A DNA stretch of 64,000 bases from assembly GCF_036173105.1 (NCBI RefSeq), contig NZ_CP108053.1:3596001-3660000 (forward strand), read 5' to 3'. The notes below the pieces were generated by a model. The model worked only from the letters and a program-made list of their open reading frames with translations. It made no database searches and was not told where the DNA came from. This DNA comes from Streptomyces sp. NBC_00287. GTDB taxonomy: Bacteria; Actinomycetota; Actinomycetes; Streptomycetales; Streptomycetaceae. The position numbers and the translations under genes were made by a program. Shown here piece after piece: positions 32,613 to 41,468 of the stretch (position 1 is its first letter; each line of letters opens with the position of its first letter).

Positions 32613-33659
32613 ATGTCCAACGCCAGAGCCACCCACCTCACCCGCCGTGGCATCCTCGCCGCGGGCGGCGCCCTCGGTCTCGGTGCCGTGCTCGCAGCCT
32701 GCGGAGACGACGACGCGAAAAGCGGTGGCTCGGACAAGGAGACGGCCGCCGCGAAGTCCGGTCCCTGGACGTTCAAGGACGACCGTGGCACGACGAGGAA
32801 GCTCGACAAGGTCCCGGCGAACATCGTCGCCTTCACCGGTGTCGCCGCCGCCCTCTTCGACTACGGCATCCAGGTCAAGGGCGTCTTCGGCCCGACCACG
32901 ACCGCGGACGGCAAGCCCGACGTCCAGGCCGGTGACCTCGACGTCAGCAAGGTCACCGTCCTCGGCAACGAGTGGGGCAAGCTCAACATCGAGAAGTACG
33001 CGGCCCTGTCCCCCGAGGTCCTCATCACCACGACGTTCGACGACGCCGGCACCCTCTGGTCGGTGCCCGTCGAGTCCGCGGACAAGGTCGCCAAGCTCGC
33101 CCCGGACGTCGCCATCTCCGTCTACGACCGCCAGATCACCGAGCCGCTCCAGCGCATGTGGGAGCTGGCCGAGTCGCTCGGCGCGGACATGAAGGCCGAC
33201 AAGATCGCCGAGTCGAAGAAGAAGTTCGAGACGGCGGCTGCGCGGCTGCGGGCGGCCGCCAAGGCCAAGCCGGAGATCAAGGTGCTGGCCGGTTCCGCCT
33301 CGGAGCCGATCTTCTACGTCTCCGGCACCAACTTCTCCATCGACCTCGAGTACTTCAAGTCGCTGGGCGTGAACTTCGTCGAGCCGTCGGAGAAGGCGAA
33401 GGCGGAGAGCGGTGGCTGGTACGAGGCGCTGAGCTGGGAGAACGTCGACAAGTACGACGCGGACATCATCGTGATGGACGACCGCTCCTCGACGATCCAG
33501 CCGGCCGACATCACCGAGGCGACCTGGAAGAAGCTGCCCGCGGTGAAGGCCGGCCAGGTCATCTCCCGCTCGCCCGAGCCGATCCTGTCGTACGACAAGT
33601 GCACGCCGCTGCTCGACAACCTCGCCGAGGCCATCGAGAACGCCAAGAAGGTCAGCTGA
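32613..33659 (+). CDS. desE: Ferric desferrioxamine-binding lipoprotein DesE
   Basis: A 348-residue substrate-binding lipoprotein. The N-terminus has twin Arg (HLTRRGILAAGG) and a lipobox LAAC with Cys30. The mature part is a class-III periplasmic-binding fold: DRGTTRKLDKVPANIVAFTGVAAALFDYG..., then LSPEVLITTTFDD and KYDADIIVMDDRSS. It captures ferrioxamines outside the membrane for ABC import; the permease genes are not in this window. An iron box lies directly upstream. It precedes desF by 42 bases. Confidence 0.92.
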   Translation: MSNARATHLTRRGILAAGGALGLGAVLAACGDDDAKSGGSDKETAAAKSGPWTFKDDRGTTRKLDKVPANIVAFTGVAAALFDYGIQVKGVFGPTTTADGKPDVQAGDLDVSKVTVLGNEWGKLNIEKYAALSPEVLITTTFDDAGTLWSVPVESADKVAKLAPDVAISVYDRQITEPLQRMWELAESLGADMKADKIAESKKKFETAAARLRAAAKAKPEIKVLAGSASEPIFYVSGTNFSIDLEYFKSLGVNFVEPSEKAKAESGGWYEALSWENVDKYDADIIVMDDRSSTIQPADITEATWKKLPAVKAGQVISRSPEPILSYDKCTPLLDNLAEAIENAKKVS

Positions 33660-33701
33660 CCTCCCTGAAGGTCTCCACCTGACGCTCAATCAGGAGCATT
33701 C

Positions 33702-34559
33702 ATGAGCACGGCCGTTGCCGCCGATTTCCGCTTCTTCTCTCTTCAGGTCGTACGGACTCGGCGGCTCGGTCCGTCTCTGGTTCGGGTGACCTTTGGCGGG
33801 GAAGAGCTGCGTGACTTCCACTCCGACGGATGTGATCAGTCGCTGTCGCTCTTCCTGCCGCATCCGGGGCAGGACGCCCCCGTCGTTCCGATCGAGCTCG
33901 GGGACGGGTGGTGGCAGGGGTGGCGTGAACTGCCGGACGACGTACGGGCCGTGATGCGGTCGTACACCCTGCGATCGCTGCGGCGGGACCCGGACGAGAT
34001 CGACATCGACTTTGTGCTGCACGGAGTCGAGCCCGGTGCCGCCGTTCCCGCCGGGCCCGCCTCCCGGTGGGCCGCCGATGCCGCCGCCGGTGACCGGGTG
34101 CTGCTCATCGGGCCCGCCGTCGCCGACAACCGGGCCATCCGGTTCCGGCCGCCCGAGGACACCGACTTGGTCGTGATCTGGGGCGACGAGACCGCCGTAC
34201 CGGCCGTCTCCGCCATCGTCGAGTCACTGCCGGCCGGCACCCGCGCGCGGGTCTGGCTCGAGGTGCACCACGCCGGGGACATCCAGGACCTGGCGACCGA
34301 GGCGGACGCCGAGATCAACTGGCTGGTCCATGAAGACCAGGGCGCCGAGGGGTCCCCCATGGCCCTCGACGCCCTGCGCACTGCTCAACTCCCCGCCGCC
34401 GAGCACCCGTACGTCTGGATCGCGGGCGAGTCGGGGTGTGTGAAGGCGCTGCGCCGGCACTTCGTCGGTGAGCGCGGGATCGACCGGCGCCGGGTCACCT
34501 TCGTCGGCTACTGGCGGCGCGGTCTGACGGAGGAACAGCTGCGCGAGCGCGGCGAGTGA
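33702..34559 (+). CDS. desF: Siderophore-interacting flavoprotein (ferric-siderophore reductase) DesF
   Basis: A 285-residue SIP/ViuB-type protein. The FAD-binding half shows LQVVRTRRLGPSLVRVTFGGEEL and the RSYTLRSLRRDPDEIDIDFVLHG motif (RxYTxR). The NAD(P)H-binding half has VVIWGDETAVPAVSAIVESLPAG and YVWIAGESGCVKALRRHFVGERGIDRRRVTFVGYWRRG, with the Tyr-Trp-Arg-x-Gly terminus typical of the family. It probably releases iron from ferrioxamine by reduction in the cytoplasm. AGGAG precedes the ATG. Confidence 0.9.
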   Translation: MSTAVAADFRFFSLQVVRTRRLGPSLVRVTFGGEELRDFHSDGCDQSLSLFLPHPGQDAPVVPIELGDGWWQGWRELPDDVRAVMRSYTLRSLRRDPDEIDIDFVLHGVEPGAAVPAGPASRWAADAAAGDRVLLIGPAVADNRAIRFRPPEDTDLVVIWGDETAVPAVSAIVESLPAGTRARVWLEVHHAGDIQDLATEADAEINWLVHEDQGAEGSPMALDALRTAQLPAAEHPYVWIAGESGCVKALRRHFVGERGIDRRRVTFVGYWRRGLTEEQLRERGE

Positions 34560-34628
34560 GACGACAGCGACAGAAGTGACCACCGTCACTTGTGGGGCCG
34601 GGTTTCCCATGCCCTTCGAGCGGAGAAG

Positions 34629-34647
34629 TTAGGTTAGGCTTACCTAA
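34629..34647. promoter_or_regulatory. Iron box upstream of desA
   Basis: TTAGGTTAGGCTTACCTAA matches the 19-bp DmdR1 iron box at all but one position. It starts 99 bases upstream of desA and should repress the biosynthetic operon when iron is plentiful. Confidence 0.92.
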
Positions 34648-34727
34648 GTTGATCGCCCGACCCCGTCGTACTCCCCACTCCGCATCGCCTTCGTCCCGCA
34701 CGGACTTCCCCTCGGAGGACACCCCCC

Positions 34728-36170
34728 ATGCGCTCGCACCTGCTCAATGACACGACCGCGGAGCAGTACCGCCGCTCCGTGACCGAAGGTATCGAGCGGG
34801 TGGCGGCCAAACTCGCCACCACCGACCGGCCGTTCACCGGAGTCACGGTCGACGCCCTCTCCCCCCGCATCGACGAGATCGACCTGGACCGGCCGCTGCA
34901 CGACACCGCGGCCGTCCTCGACGAGCTGGAGGACGTCTACCTCCGCGACGCGATCTACTTCCACCACCCGCGCTACCTCGCCCACCTCAACTGCCCGGTC
35001 GTCATCCCGGCGGTGCTCGGCGAGGCGATCCTGTCCGCCGTCAACTCCTCCCTCGACACCTGGGACCAGTCGGCCGGCGGCACCCTCATCGAGCGCAAAC
35101 TCATCGACTGGACGACCGCCCGGATCGGCCTCGGCCCCGCCGCCGACGGTGTGTTCACCTCCGGCGGCACCCAGTCCAACCTCCAGGCGCTGCTGCTGGC
35201 CCGCGAGGAGGCCAAGACCGACAGCTTGGCGAAACTACGTATCTTCGCCTCCGAGGTCAGCCACTTCTCCGTCAAGAAGTCCGCCAAACTCCTCGGCCTG
35301 AGCGCCGACTCGGTGGTCTCCATCCCCGTCGACCACGACAAGCGCATGCAGACCGTCGCCCTCGCCCACGAGCTGGAGCGCTGCAAGAAGGACGGCCTGG
35401 TCCCGATGGCCGTCGTCGCCACCGCCGGCACCACCGACTTCGGCTCCATCGACCCGCTGCCCGAGATCGCCGAGCTGTGCGAGCAGTTCGACACCTGGAT
35501 GCACGTCGACGCCGCCTACGGCTGCGGGCTGCTCGCCTCCGTGAAGTACCGGGGACGCATCGACGGCATCGAGCGCGCCGACTCGGTCACCGTCGACTAC
35601 CACAAGTCCTTCTTCCAGCCGGTGAGTTCCTCCGCCGTACTGGTCCGGGACGCGGCCACCCTGCGCCACGCCACCTACCACGCGGAGTACCTCAACCCGC
35701 GCCGGATGGTGCAGGAACGTATCCCCAATCAGGTCGACAAGTCCCTCCAGACCACCCGCCGCTTCGACGCGCTGAAGCTGTGGATGACCCTGCGCGTGAT
35801 GGGCGCCGACGGCATCGGACAGCTCTTCGACGAGGTGATCGACCTGACCGCCGAGGGCTGGAAGCTGCTCGCCGCCGACCCACGCTTCGACGTCGTGGTC
35901 GAGCCGAGCCTGTCCACCCTCGTCTTCCGCTACATCCCGGCCGCCGTGACCGACCCGGCCGAGATCGACCGCGCCAACCTCTACGCCCGCAAGGCCCTGT
36001 TCGCCTCCGGCGCCGCCGTCGTCGCGGGCACCAAGGTCGGCGGCCGCCACTACCTGAAGTTCACCCTGCTCAACCCCGAGACGACGGCCGAAGACATCGC
36101 CGCCGTCCTCGATCTGATCGCCGGCCACGCCGAGCAGTACCTGGGAGAGACCGTTGTCCGCGCTTCCTGA
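34728..36170 (+). CDS. desA: Lysine decarboxylase DesA (group II PLP)
   Basis: A 480-residue PLP-dependent decarboxylase that turns lysine into cadaverine, the first step of desferrioxamine synthesis. It has the group II fold: GVFTSGGTQSNLQALLLAR, TAGTTDFGSIDPL, MHVDAAYGCG and the PLP-binding Lys in VDYHKSFFQP (K293). The ATG is preceded by GGAGGA. It begins the desABCD operon; its 3' end overlaps desB by 17 bases, which forces coupled translation. Confidence 0.94.
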   Translation: MRSHLLNDTTAEQYRRSVTEGIERVAAKLATTDRPFTGVTVDALSPRIDEIDLDRPLHDTAAVLDELEDVYLRDAIYFHHPRYLAHLNCPVVIPAVLGEAILSAVNSSLDTWDQSAGGTLIERKLIDWTTARIGLGPAADGVFTSGGTQSNLQALLLAREEAKTDSLAKLRIFASEVSHFSVKKSAKLLGLSADSVVSIPVDHDKRMQTVALAHELERCKKDGLVPMAVVATAGTTDFGSIDPLPEIAELCEQFDTWMHVDAAYGCGLLASVKYRGRIDGIERADSVTVDYHKSFFQPVSSSAVLVRDAATLRHATYHAEYLNPRRMVQERIPNQVDKSLQTTRRFDALKLWMTLRVMGADGIGQLFDEVIDLTAEGWKLLAADPRFDVVVEPSLSTLVFRYIPAAVTDPAEIDRANLYARKALFASGAAVVAGTKVGGRHYLKFTLLNPETTAEDIAAVLDLIAGHAEQYLGETVVRAS

Positions 36171-37434
36171 ATCCACCCGCACGTATGACTTCGTGGGCAT
36201 CGGGCTCGGCCCCTTCAACCTCGGCCTGGCCTGTCTCACCGAGCCCATCGACGAACTCGACGGTGTCTTCCTGGAGTCCAAGCCCGACTTCGAGTGGCAC
36301 GCGGGCATGTTCCTGGACGGCGCCCACCTCCAGACCCCGTTCATGTCGGACCTGGTCACCCTCGCCGACCCGACCTCGCCGTACTCCTTCCTCAACTACC
36401 TGAAGGAGAAAGGGCGGCTGTACTCGTTCTACATCCGCGAGAACTTCTACCCGCTGCGGGTCGAGTACGACGACTACTGCCGCTGGGCCGCCAACAAGCT
36501 GAGCAGCGTGCGGTTCAGCACGACGGTCAGCGAGGTGACGTACGACGAAGAGGCCGGGCTGTACGTCGTGAGGACGACCGCCGGTGACATCTACCGCGCC
36601 CGTCACCTGGTCCTCGGCACCGGCACCTCCCCGCACTACCCGGAGGCCGTGCGCGGCCTCGGCGGCGACTTCTTCCACAACTCCCGCTATATGCAGCACA
36701 AGGCGGAGCTCCAGAAGAAGGAATCGATCACGATCGTCGGCTCCGGCCAGTCCGCCGCCGAGATCTACTACGACCTCCTCGCCGAGATCGACGTCCACGG
36801 CTACCGGCTGAACTGGGTGACCCGCTCCCCGCGCTTCTTCCCGCTGGAGTACACCAAGCTCACGCTGGAAATGACGTCGCCGGAGTACATCGACTACTAC
36901 CGCGCGCTGCCGGAGGCGACCCGCTACCGTCTGACCTCCCAGCAGAAGGGCCTGTTCAAGGGCATCGACGGCGACCTGATCAACGAGATCTTCGACCTCC
37001 TCTACCAGAAGAACCTCGGCGGCCCGGTCCCCACCCGTCTGCTCACCAACTCCTCGCTGAACAGCGCCCGTTACGAGAACGGCACGTACACGCTCGCCTT
37101 CCGCCAGGAGGAGCAGGAGAAGGACTACGAGCTCGACACGCAGGGCCTGGTGCTGGCCACCGGCTACGCGTACACCGAGCCGGAGTTCCTCAAGCCCGTG
37201 AGCGACCGCCTCGTCCGTGACTCACGGGGCAACTTCGACATCGCCCGCAATTACGCGATCGACGTCACGGGCAGGGGCGTGTTCCTCCAGAACGCCGGAG
37301 TCCACACCCACAGCATCACCAGCCCCGACCTCGGCATGGGCGCCTACCGCAACAGCTTCATCATCAGCGAGCTGCTCGGCAGCGAGTACTACCCGGTCGA
37401 GAAGACCATCGCGTTCCAGGAGTTCGCCGTATGA
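36154..37434 (+). CDS. desB: Cadaverine N-hydroxylase DesB
   Basis: A 426-residue flavin monooxygenase of the lysine/ornithine N-hydroxylase family. FAD motif: FVGIGLGPFNLGLACLTEP. NADPH motif: TIVGSGQSAAEIYYDLL. C-terminal substrate motif: LATGYAYTEPEFL. It N-hydroxylates cadaverine. I start at TTG 36154 because GGGAGAG lies just upstream and the N-terminus is then complete. This puts the start inside the end of desA. It overlaps desC by four bases. Confidence 0.93.
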   Translation: MSALPESTRTYDFVGIGLGPFNLGLACLTEPIDELDGVFLESKPDFEWHAGMFLDGAHLQTPFMSDLVTLADPTSPYSFLNYLKEKGRLYSFYIRENFYPLRVEYDDYCRWAANKLSSVRFSTTVSEVTYDEEAGLYVVRTTAGDIYRARHLVLGTGTSPHYPEAVRGLGGDFFHNSRYMQHKAELQKKESITIVGSGQSAAEIYYDLLAEIDVHGYRLNWVTRSPRFFPLEYTKLTLEMTSPEYIDYYRALPEATRYRLTSQQKGLFKGIDGDLINEIFDLLYQKNLGGPVPTRLLTNSSLNSARYENGTYTLAFRQEEQEKDYELDTQGLVLATGYAYTEPEFLKPVSDRLVRDSRGNFDIARNYAIDVTGRGVFLQNAGVHTHSITSPDLGMGAYRNSFIISELLGSEYYPVEKTIAFQEFAV

Positions 37435-37982
37435 CCTTCACCTTCCGCACGCTCGACCCCCTGAAGGACGCCGAGTTGCTGCACCGCTGGGTCACGCACC
37501 CCAAGGCCGCCTTCTGGATGATGCAGGACGCGAAACTGGAGGACGTCGAGCGCGCCTACATGGAAATCGCGGCCGACGAGCACCACCACGCCCTGCTGGG
37601 TCTCGACGAGAACGGCGAGCCCGCGTTCCTCATGGAGAAGTACGACCCCGCCCACCGCGAACTGGTCGGCCTGTACGAGCCGCTCCCCGGTGACGTCGGC
37701 ATGCACTTCCTGACGCCGGCCACGGAGACACCCGTGCACGGCTTCACGCGGTCCGTCATCACCGCCGTGATGGCCCACCTCTTCGAGGACCCGGCCGTGG
37801 AGCGCGTCGTGGTCGAGCCGGACGTCGCCAACAAGGCCGTACACGCCCTGAACGAAGCCGTCGGATTCGTGCCCTCCCACGAGATCCAGAAGCCGGAGAA
37901 AATGGCGTTGCTGAGTTTCTGCACCCGGGAACAATTCTTTAAAATTCAGCACAGCTTTGCGGCTACGGCGGTGAACGCATGA
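37431..37982 (+). CDS. desC: N-hydroxycadaverine acyltransferase DesC
   Basis: A 183-residue GNAT-type acyltransferase of the IucB/siderophore class. It acylates N-hydroxycadaverine with acetyl- or succinyl-CoA to give the hydroxamic acid units. Typical segments are FRTLDPLKDAELLHRWVTHPKAAFWMM, YDPAHRELVGLYEPLPGDVGMHFL and RSVITAVMAHLFEDPAVERVVVEPDVANKAVHALNEAVGF. The 3' end is noticeably AT-richer than the rest (around 37928-37955). ATGA overlaps join it to desB and desD. Confidence 0.93.
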   Translation: MTFTFRTLDPLKDAELLHRWVTHPKAAFWMMQDAKLEDVERAYMEIAADEHHHALLGLDENGEPAFLMEKYDPAHRELVGLYEPLPGDVGMHFLTPATETPVHGFTRSVITAVMAHLFEDPAVERVVVEPDVANKAVHALNEAVGFVPSHEIQKPEKMALLSFCTREQFFKIQHSFAATAVNA

Positions 37983-39751
37983 GCCTCACCGACTCCGTCG
38001 CCCACCTCTCCCCCGAGCGCTGGGAGCAGGCCAACCGCCTCCTCATCCGCAAAGCCCTCGCCGAGTTCGCGCACGAGCGGCTGATCACGCCCGAGGCCAC
38101 CGCCGACGGCGGCTTCGAGGTCCGCAGCGACGACGGTCTGACCCGGTACCGGTTCACCGCCCTCCGCCGCGCCCTCGACCACTGGCAGGTCGACGCCGAC
38201 TCCATCTCCCGTCATCGAGACGGCGTCGACCTCCCCCTCGCCGCGCTGGACTTCTTCATCGAGCTGAAGCAGGCGCTCGGCCTGAGCGACGCGATCCTGC
38301 CGGTCTACCTGGAGGAGGTCTCCTCCACCCTCTCCGGCACCTGCTACAAGCTCACCAAGCCGCAGCTCCCGGTCGCCGAGCTCGTGAACAGCGGCTTCCA
38401 GGCCATCGAGACCGGCATGACCGAGGGCCACCCCTGCTTCGTCGCCAACAACGGACGGCTCGGCTTCGGCATCCACGAGTACCTGTCGTACGCCCCCGAG
38501 ACCGCGAGCCCGATCCGGCTGGTGTGGCTGGCCGCGCACAGGTCGCGGGCCGCGTTCACGGCGGGTGTGGGCCTGGAGTACGAGTCCTTCATCCGGGACG
38601 AGCTGGGCGAGGACACGGTCGAGCGGTTCCACGGCGTCCTGCGCGAGAAGAACCTGGACCCCACCGACTATCTCCTCATCCCGGTCCACCCCTGGCAGTG
38701 GTGGAACAAGCTCACGGTCACCTTCGCCGCCGAGGTCGCCCGAGGCCACCTCGTCTGCCTCGGCGAGGGCGACGACGAGTACCTGGCCCAGCAGTCCATC
38801 CGGACCTTCTTCAACGCCTCGAGCCCCGAGAAGCACTACGTCAAGACGGCCCTGTCCGTCCTCAACATGGGCTTCATGCGCGGCCTTTCGGCGGCGTACA
38901 TGGAGGCGACCCCGGCCATCAACGACTGGCTCGCCCAGCTCATCGAGAACGACCCGGTGCTCAAGGAGACGGGCCTGTCGATCATCCGCGAGCGCGCGGC
39001 GGTCGGTTACCGGCACCTGGAGTACGAGGCGGCGACGGACCGCTACTCGCCGTACCGCAAGATGCTGGCCGCGCTGTGGCGGGAGAGCCCGGTCCCCTCC
39101 CTCCGGGAGGGCGAGTCCCTGGCCACCATGGCCTCCCTCGTCCATGTCGACCACGAGGGCGCGTCCTTCGCGGGCGCGCTGATCGAGCAGTCGGGTCTGG
39201 AGCCGACGGAGTGGCTGCGCCGGTACCTGACGGCGTACTTCACCCCGCTCCTCCACAGCTTCTACGCCTACGACCTGGTGTACATGCCGCATGGCGAGAA
39301 CGTGATCCTCGTCCTCAAGGACGGCGTCGTCCAGCGCGCCATCTACAAGGACATCGCCGAGGAGATCGCGGTCATGGACCCGGACGCGGTCCTCCCGCCG
39401 ACGGTCGAACGCCTGCGCGTGGACGTCCCCGAGGACAAGAAGCTCCTGTCCATCTTCACGGACGTCTTCGACTGCTACTTCCGCTTCCTCGCCGCGAACC
39501 TCGCGAACGAGGGCGTCCTGACCGAGGACGACTTCTGGCGCACGGTCGCGGAGGTCACGCGCGAGTACCAGGCGACGGTGCCGGAGCTGGCGGACAAGTT
39601 CCACCAGTACGACATGTTCGCCCCGGAGTTCGCCCTGTCCTGCCTCAACCGCCTCCAACTCCGCAACAACCAGCAGATGGTGGACCTGGCAGACCCGGCG
39701 GGGGCACTTCAACTGATCGGCACGCTGAGGAACCCGATAGCGGGGTTCTGA
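37979..39751 (+). CDS. desD: NIS siderophore synthetase DesD
   Basis: A 590-residue IucA/IucC-type, NRPS-independent synthetase. It uses ATP to join N-hydroxy-N-succinylcadaverine units and close the ring (desferrioxamine E) or make linear forms. Family motifs include EGHPCFVANNGRLGFGIHEYLSYAPE, IPVHPWQWWNK, SSPEKHYVKTALSVLNMGFMRGLS and HGENVILVLKDGVVQRAIYKD. It is the last gene of desABCD, followed at once by a strong terminator. Confidence 0.95.
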   Translation: MSLTDSVAHLSPERWEQANRLLIRKALAEFAHERLITPEATADGGFEVRSDDGLTRYRFTALRRALDHWQVDADSISRHRDGVDLPLAALDFFIELKQALGLSDAILPVYLEEVSSTLSGTCYKLTKPQLPVAELVNSGFQAIETGMTEGHPCFVANNGRLGFGIHEYLSYAPETASPIRLVWLAAHRSRAAFTAGVGLEYESFIRDELGEDTVERFHGVLREKNLDPTDYLLIPVHPWQWWNKLTVTFAAEVARGHLVCLGEGDDEYLAQQSIRTFFNASSPEKHYVKTALSVLNMGFMRGLSAAYMEATPAINDWLAQLIENDPVLKETGLSIIRERAAVGYRHLEYEAATDRYSPYRKMLAALWRESPVPSLREGESLATMASLVHVDHEGASFAGALIEQSGLEPTEWLRRYLTAYFTPLLHSFYAYDLVYMPHGENVILVLKDGVVQRAIYKDIAEEIAVMDPDAVLPPTVERLRVDVPEDKKLLSIFTDVFDCYFRFLAANLANEGVLTEDDFWRTVAEVTREYQATVPELADKFHQYDMFAPEFALSCLNRLQLRNNQQMVDLADPAGALQLIGTLRNPIAGF

Positions 39752-39762
39752 TCCCATAGACG

Positions 39763-39799
39763 GACGGGCACCCGGAGTACGGTCCTCCGGGTGCCCGTC
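39763..39799. terminator. Bidirectional terminator after desD
   Basis: A perfect 15-bp stem: GACGGGCACCCGGAG at 39763-39777 pairs with 39785-39799 around a 7-base loop. It lies between the convergent ends of desD and the hexosaminidase. There is no strong T tract, as is common in Streptomyces. Confidence 0.85.
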
Positions 39800-39804
39800 A
39801 GCAT

Positions 39805-41388
39805 CTATTCAGCAGGCCATGGGACTTGAGGCGACCGATAGAACCCGATCCCCATCGCCTCCCATCGCGGCCCCTGCGCAGCAAGCCGCACCTTGTAGCC
39901 GTCCCAGTCATGCGTAGCCGCCGGAGACCACCCCAGCTCGGCCACCCCCGCAACCCTGGGGAACGCCATGTACTCGATGTGCTCCGGCGTCACAAACGTC
40001 TCGCTCCACAACGGCGCCTCAACCCCCCGCACCGCCGAAGCAGGCACCCCGGCCAGATAGTCCCCGGGATCCCAGTCATAAGAGCGCTGAACCTCGACAT
40101 ACCCCGCCCAGGACAACCCCAGCGGAGTCCGCTCGTCGTACTTCATGTCGAGGTAGATCCGGTCGGCAGGCGACAGAATCACCCCAGTCCCATTCCGCGC
40201 CGCAGCCGCGACCTGCGCCTTCTCCTCCGCACTGGTGTCATCGAGCCCCCAGTACTGAGCAAGCGCCCCCTTCGCCGGCGAAGCCCCGGTCAGCTGATGC
40301 CAACCGATCACCGTCTTCCCGTACTTGGCGACGATCGGCTGCACCCGGTCCATGAACTTCACGAAGTCGGCATGCGGCGTGGAGTGCGCCTCATCGCCAC
40401 CGATGTGCAGATACCGCCCCGGCGTGATCGCGGCGAGCTCCCGGATCACGTCGTCCACGAAGTCGTACGTGATGTCCTTGCCGACGCAGAGGGAGCTGAA
40501 GCCGACCTCGGTTCCGGTGTACAGCGGCGGCGCCACCCCGTCGCAGTTCAGCTCGGCGTACGACGCCAGCGCCGCGTTGGTGTGGCCCGGCATGTCGATC
40601 TCGGGGACGACCTCCATGTGCCGGGAGGCGGCGTACCGGACGATCTCCTTGTAGTCGTCCTTGGTGTAGTAGCCGCCGGGCCCGCCGCCGACCTGGGTCG
40701 AGCCGCCGTAGGTCGTGAGGCGCGGCCAGGAGTCGATGGCGATGCGCCAGCCCTGGTCGTCACTGAGATGAAGGTGCAGCTTGTTGAGCTTGTAGAGCGC
40801 CAACTGGTCGATGTACCGCTTCACTTGGTCGACGCCGAAGAAGTGCCGCGAGACATCGAGCATCGCACCGCGCCAGCCGTAGCGCGGGCTGTCCTTGATC
40901 GTGCCGCCCGCGACCAGCCAGGGCCCGGGCTGTACGGAGTCCTTCTCGACGACCGCGGGCAGGAGCTGGCGCAGAGTCTGGACGCCGTGGAAGAGCCCGG
41001 CGGGCTCGGACGCCGTGATGACGACACCCCTGCGACCGCTGTCGAGTCGGTAGCCCTCCGCGCCGAACGAGCCTTTCATCAGGCGCAGTTGAATGCCACC
41101 GCCGGCTTGGGTCGTGACGGGCAGGCGGTAGCCGGTGGAGGGGCGGAGGATCCCGGCGAGATACTCACCGATGCGGCGGGTCTCGCGGGACGCGTCCACG
41201 CGGATGTGCGTGTCGCGGGTGATCCGGTAGGGGGATCCGCTCGGGTCGACCGAGGCGGGCGCGGGGACCACCCGGTCGAGCGGGGTGGGCGACGCGGCCT
41301 GCACGGGGGCGGCCCCTGTCACGGAGGCGCCCATCGCGACCAGCAGCAGCGAACCGAGAAGGCGAAGCGTTCTGTGGTGCTGTCTCAC
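39805..41388 (-). CDS. Secreted GH20 beta-N-acetylhexosaminidase
   Basis: A 527-residue exported glycosidase. GTG 41388 is chosen because GGGA is eight bases before it and it gives a normal signal peptide (VRQHHRTLRLLGSLLLVAMGASVTGAAPVQA). The GH20b N-domain precedes the catalytic barrel, with KLNKLHLHLSDDQGWRI, VVPEIDMPGH and the catalytic Asp-Glu in YLHIGGDEAHST. It removes GlcNAc from chitin oligosaccharides or wall fragments. A DasR-like site upstream fits control by GlcNAc metabolism. The next gene diverges 80 bases away. Confidence 0.92.
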   Translation of the reverse strand: MRQHHRTLRLLGSLLLVAMGASVTGAAPVQAASPTPLDRVVPAPASVDPSGSPYRITRDTHIRVDASRETRRIGEYLAGILRPSTGYRLPVTTQAGGGIQLRLMKGSFGAEGYRLDSGRRGVVITASEPAGLFHGVQTLRQLLPAVVEKDSVQPGPWLVAGGTIKDSPRYGWRGAMLDVSRHFFGVDQVKRYIDQLALYKLNKLHLHLSDDQGWRIAIDSWPRLTTYGGSTQVGGGPGGYYTKDDYKEIVRYAASRHMEVVPEIDMPGHTNAALASYAELNCDGVAPPLYTGTEVGFSSLCVGKDITYDFVDDVIRELAAITPGRYLHIGGDEAHSTPHADFVKFMDRVQPIVAKYGKTVIGWHQLTGASPAKGALAQYWGLDDTSAEEKAQVAAAARNGTGVILSPADRIYLDMKYDERTPLGLSWAGYVEVQRSYDWDPGDYLAGVPASAVRGVEAPLWSETFVTPEHIEYMAFPRVAGVAELGWSPAATHDWDGYKVRLAAQGPRWEAMGIGFYRSPQVPWPAE

Positions 41389-41421
41389 AAAACCGTCCCT
41401 TCTATGAGCCATTGAACCCAG

Positions 41422-41437
41422 AAAGGTCTGGACCACT
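41422..41437. promoter_or_regulatory. DasR-responsive element (dre-like)
   Basis: AAAGGTCTGGACCACT matches the DasR consensus ACTGGTCTAGACCACT at 13 of 16 positions by my alignment. It lies 34 bases upstream of the hexosaminidase start and also upstream of the divergent DUF4429 gene. DasR represses GlcNAc genes until glucosamine-6-phosphate accumulates. Confidence 0.75.
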
Positions 41438-41468
41438 CTCTCGTGAGACAGGTGGAACAATCCACCCC

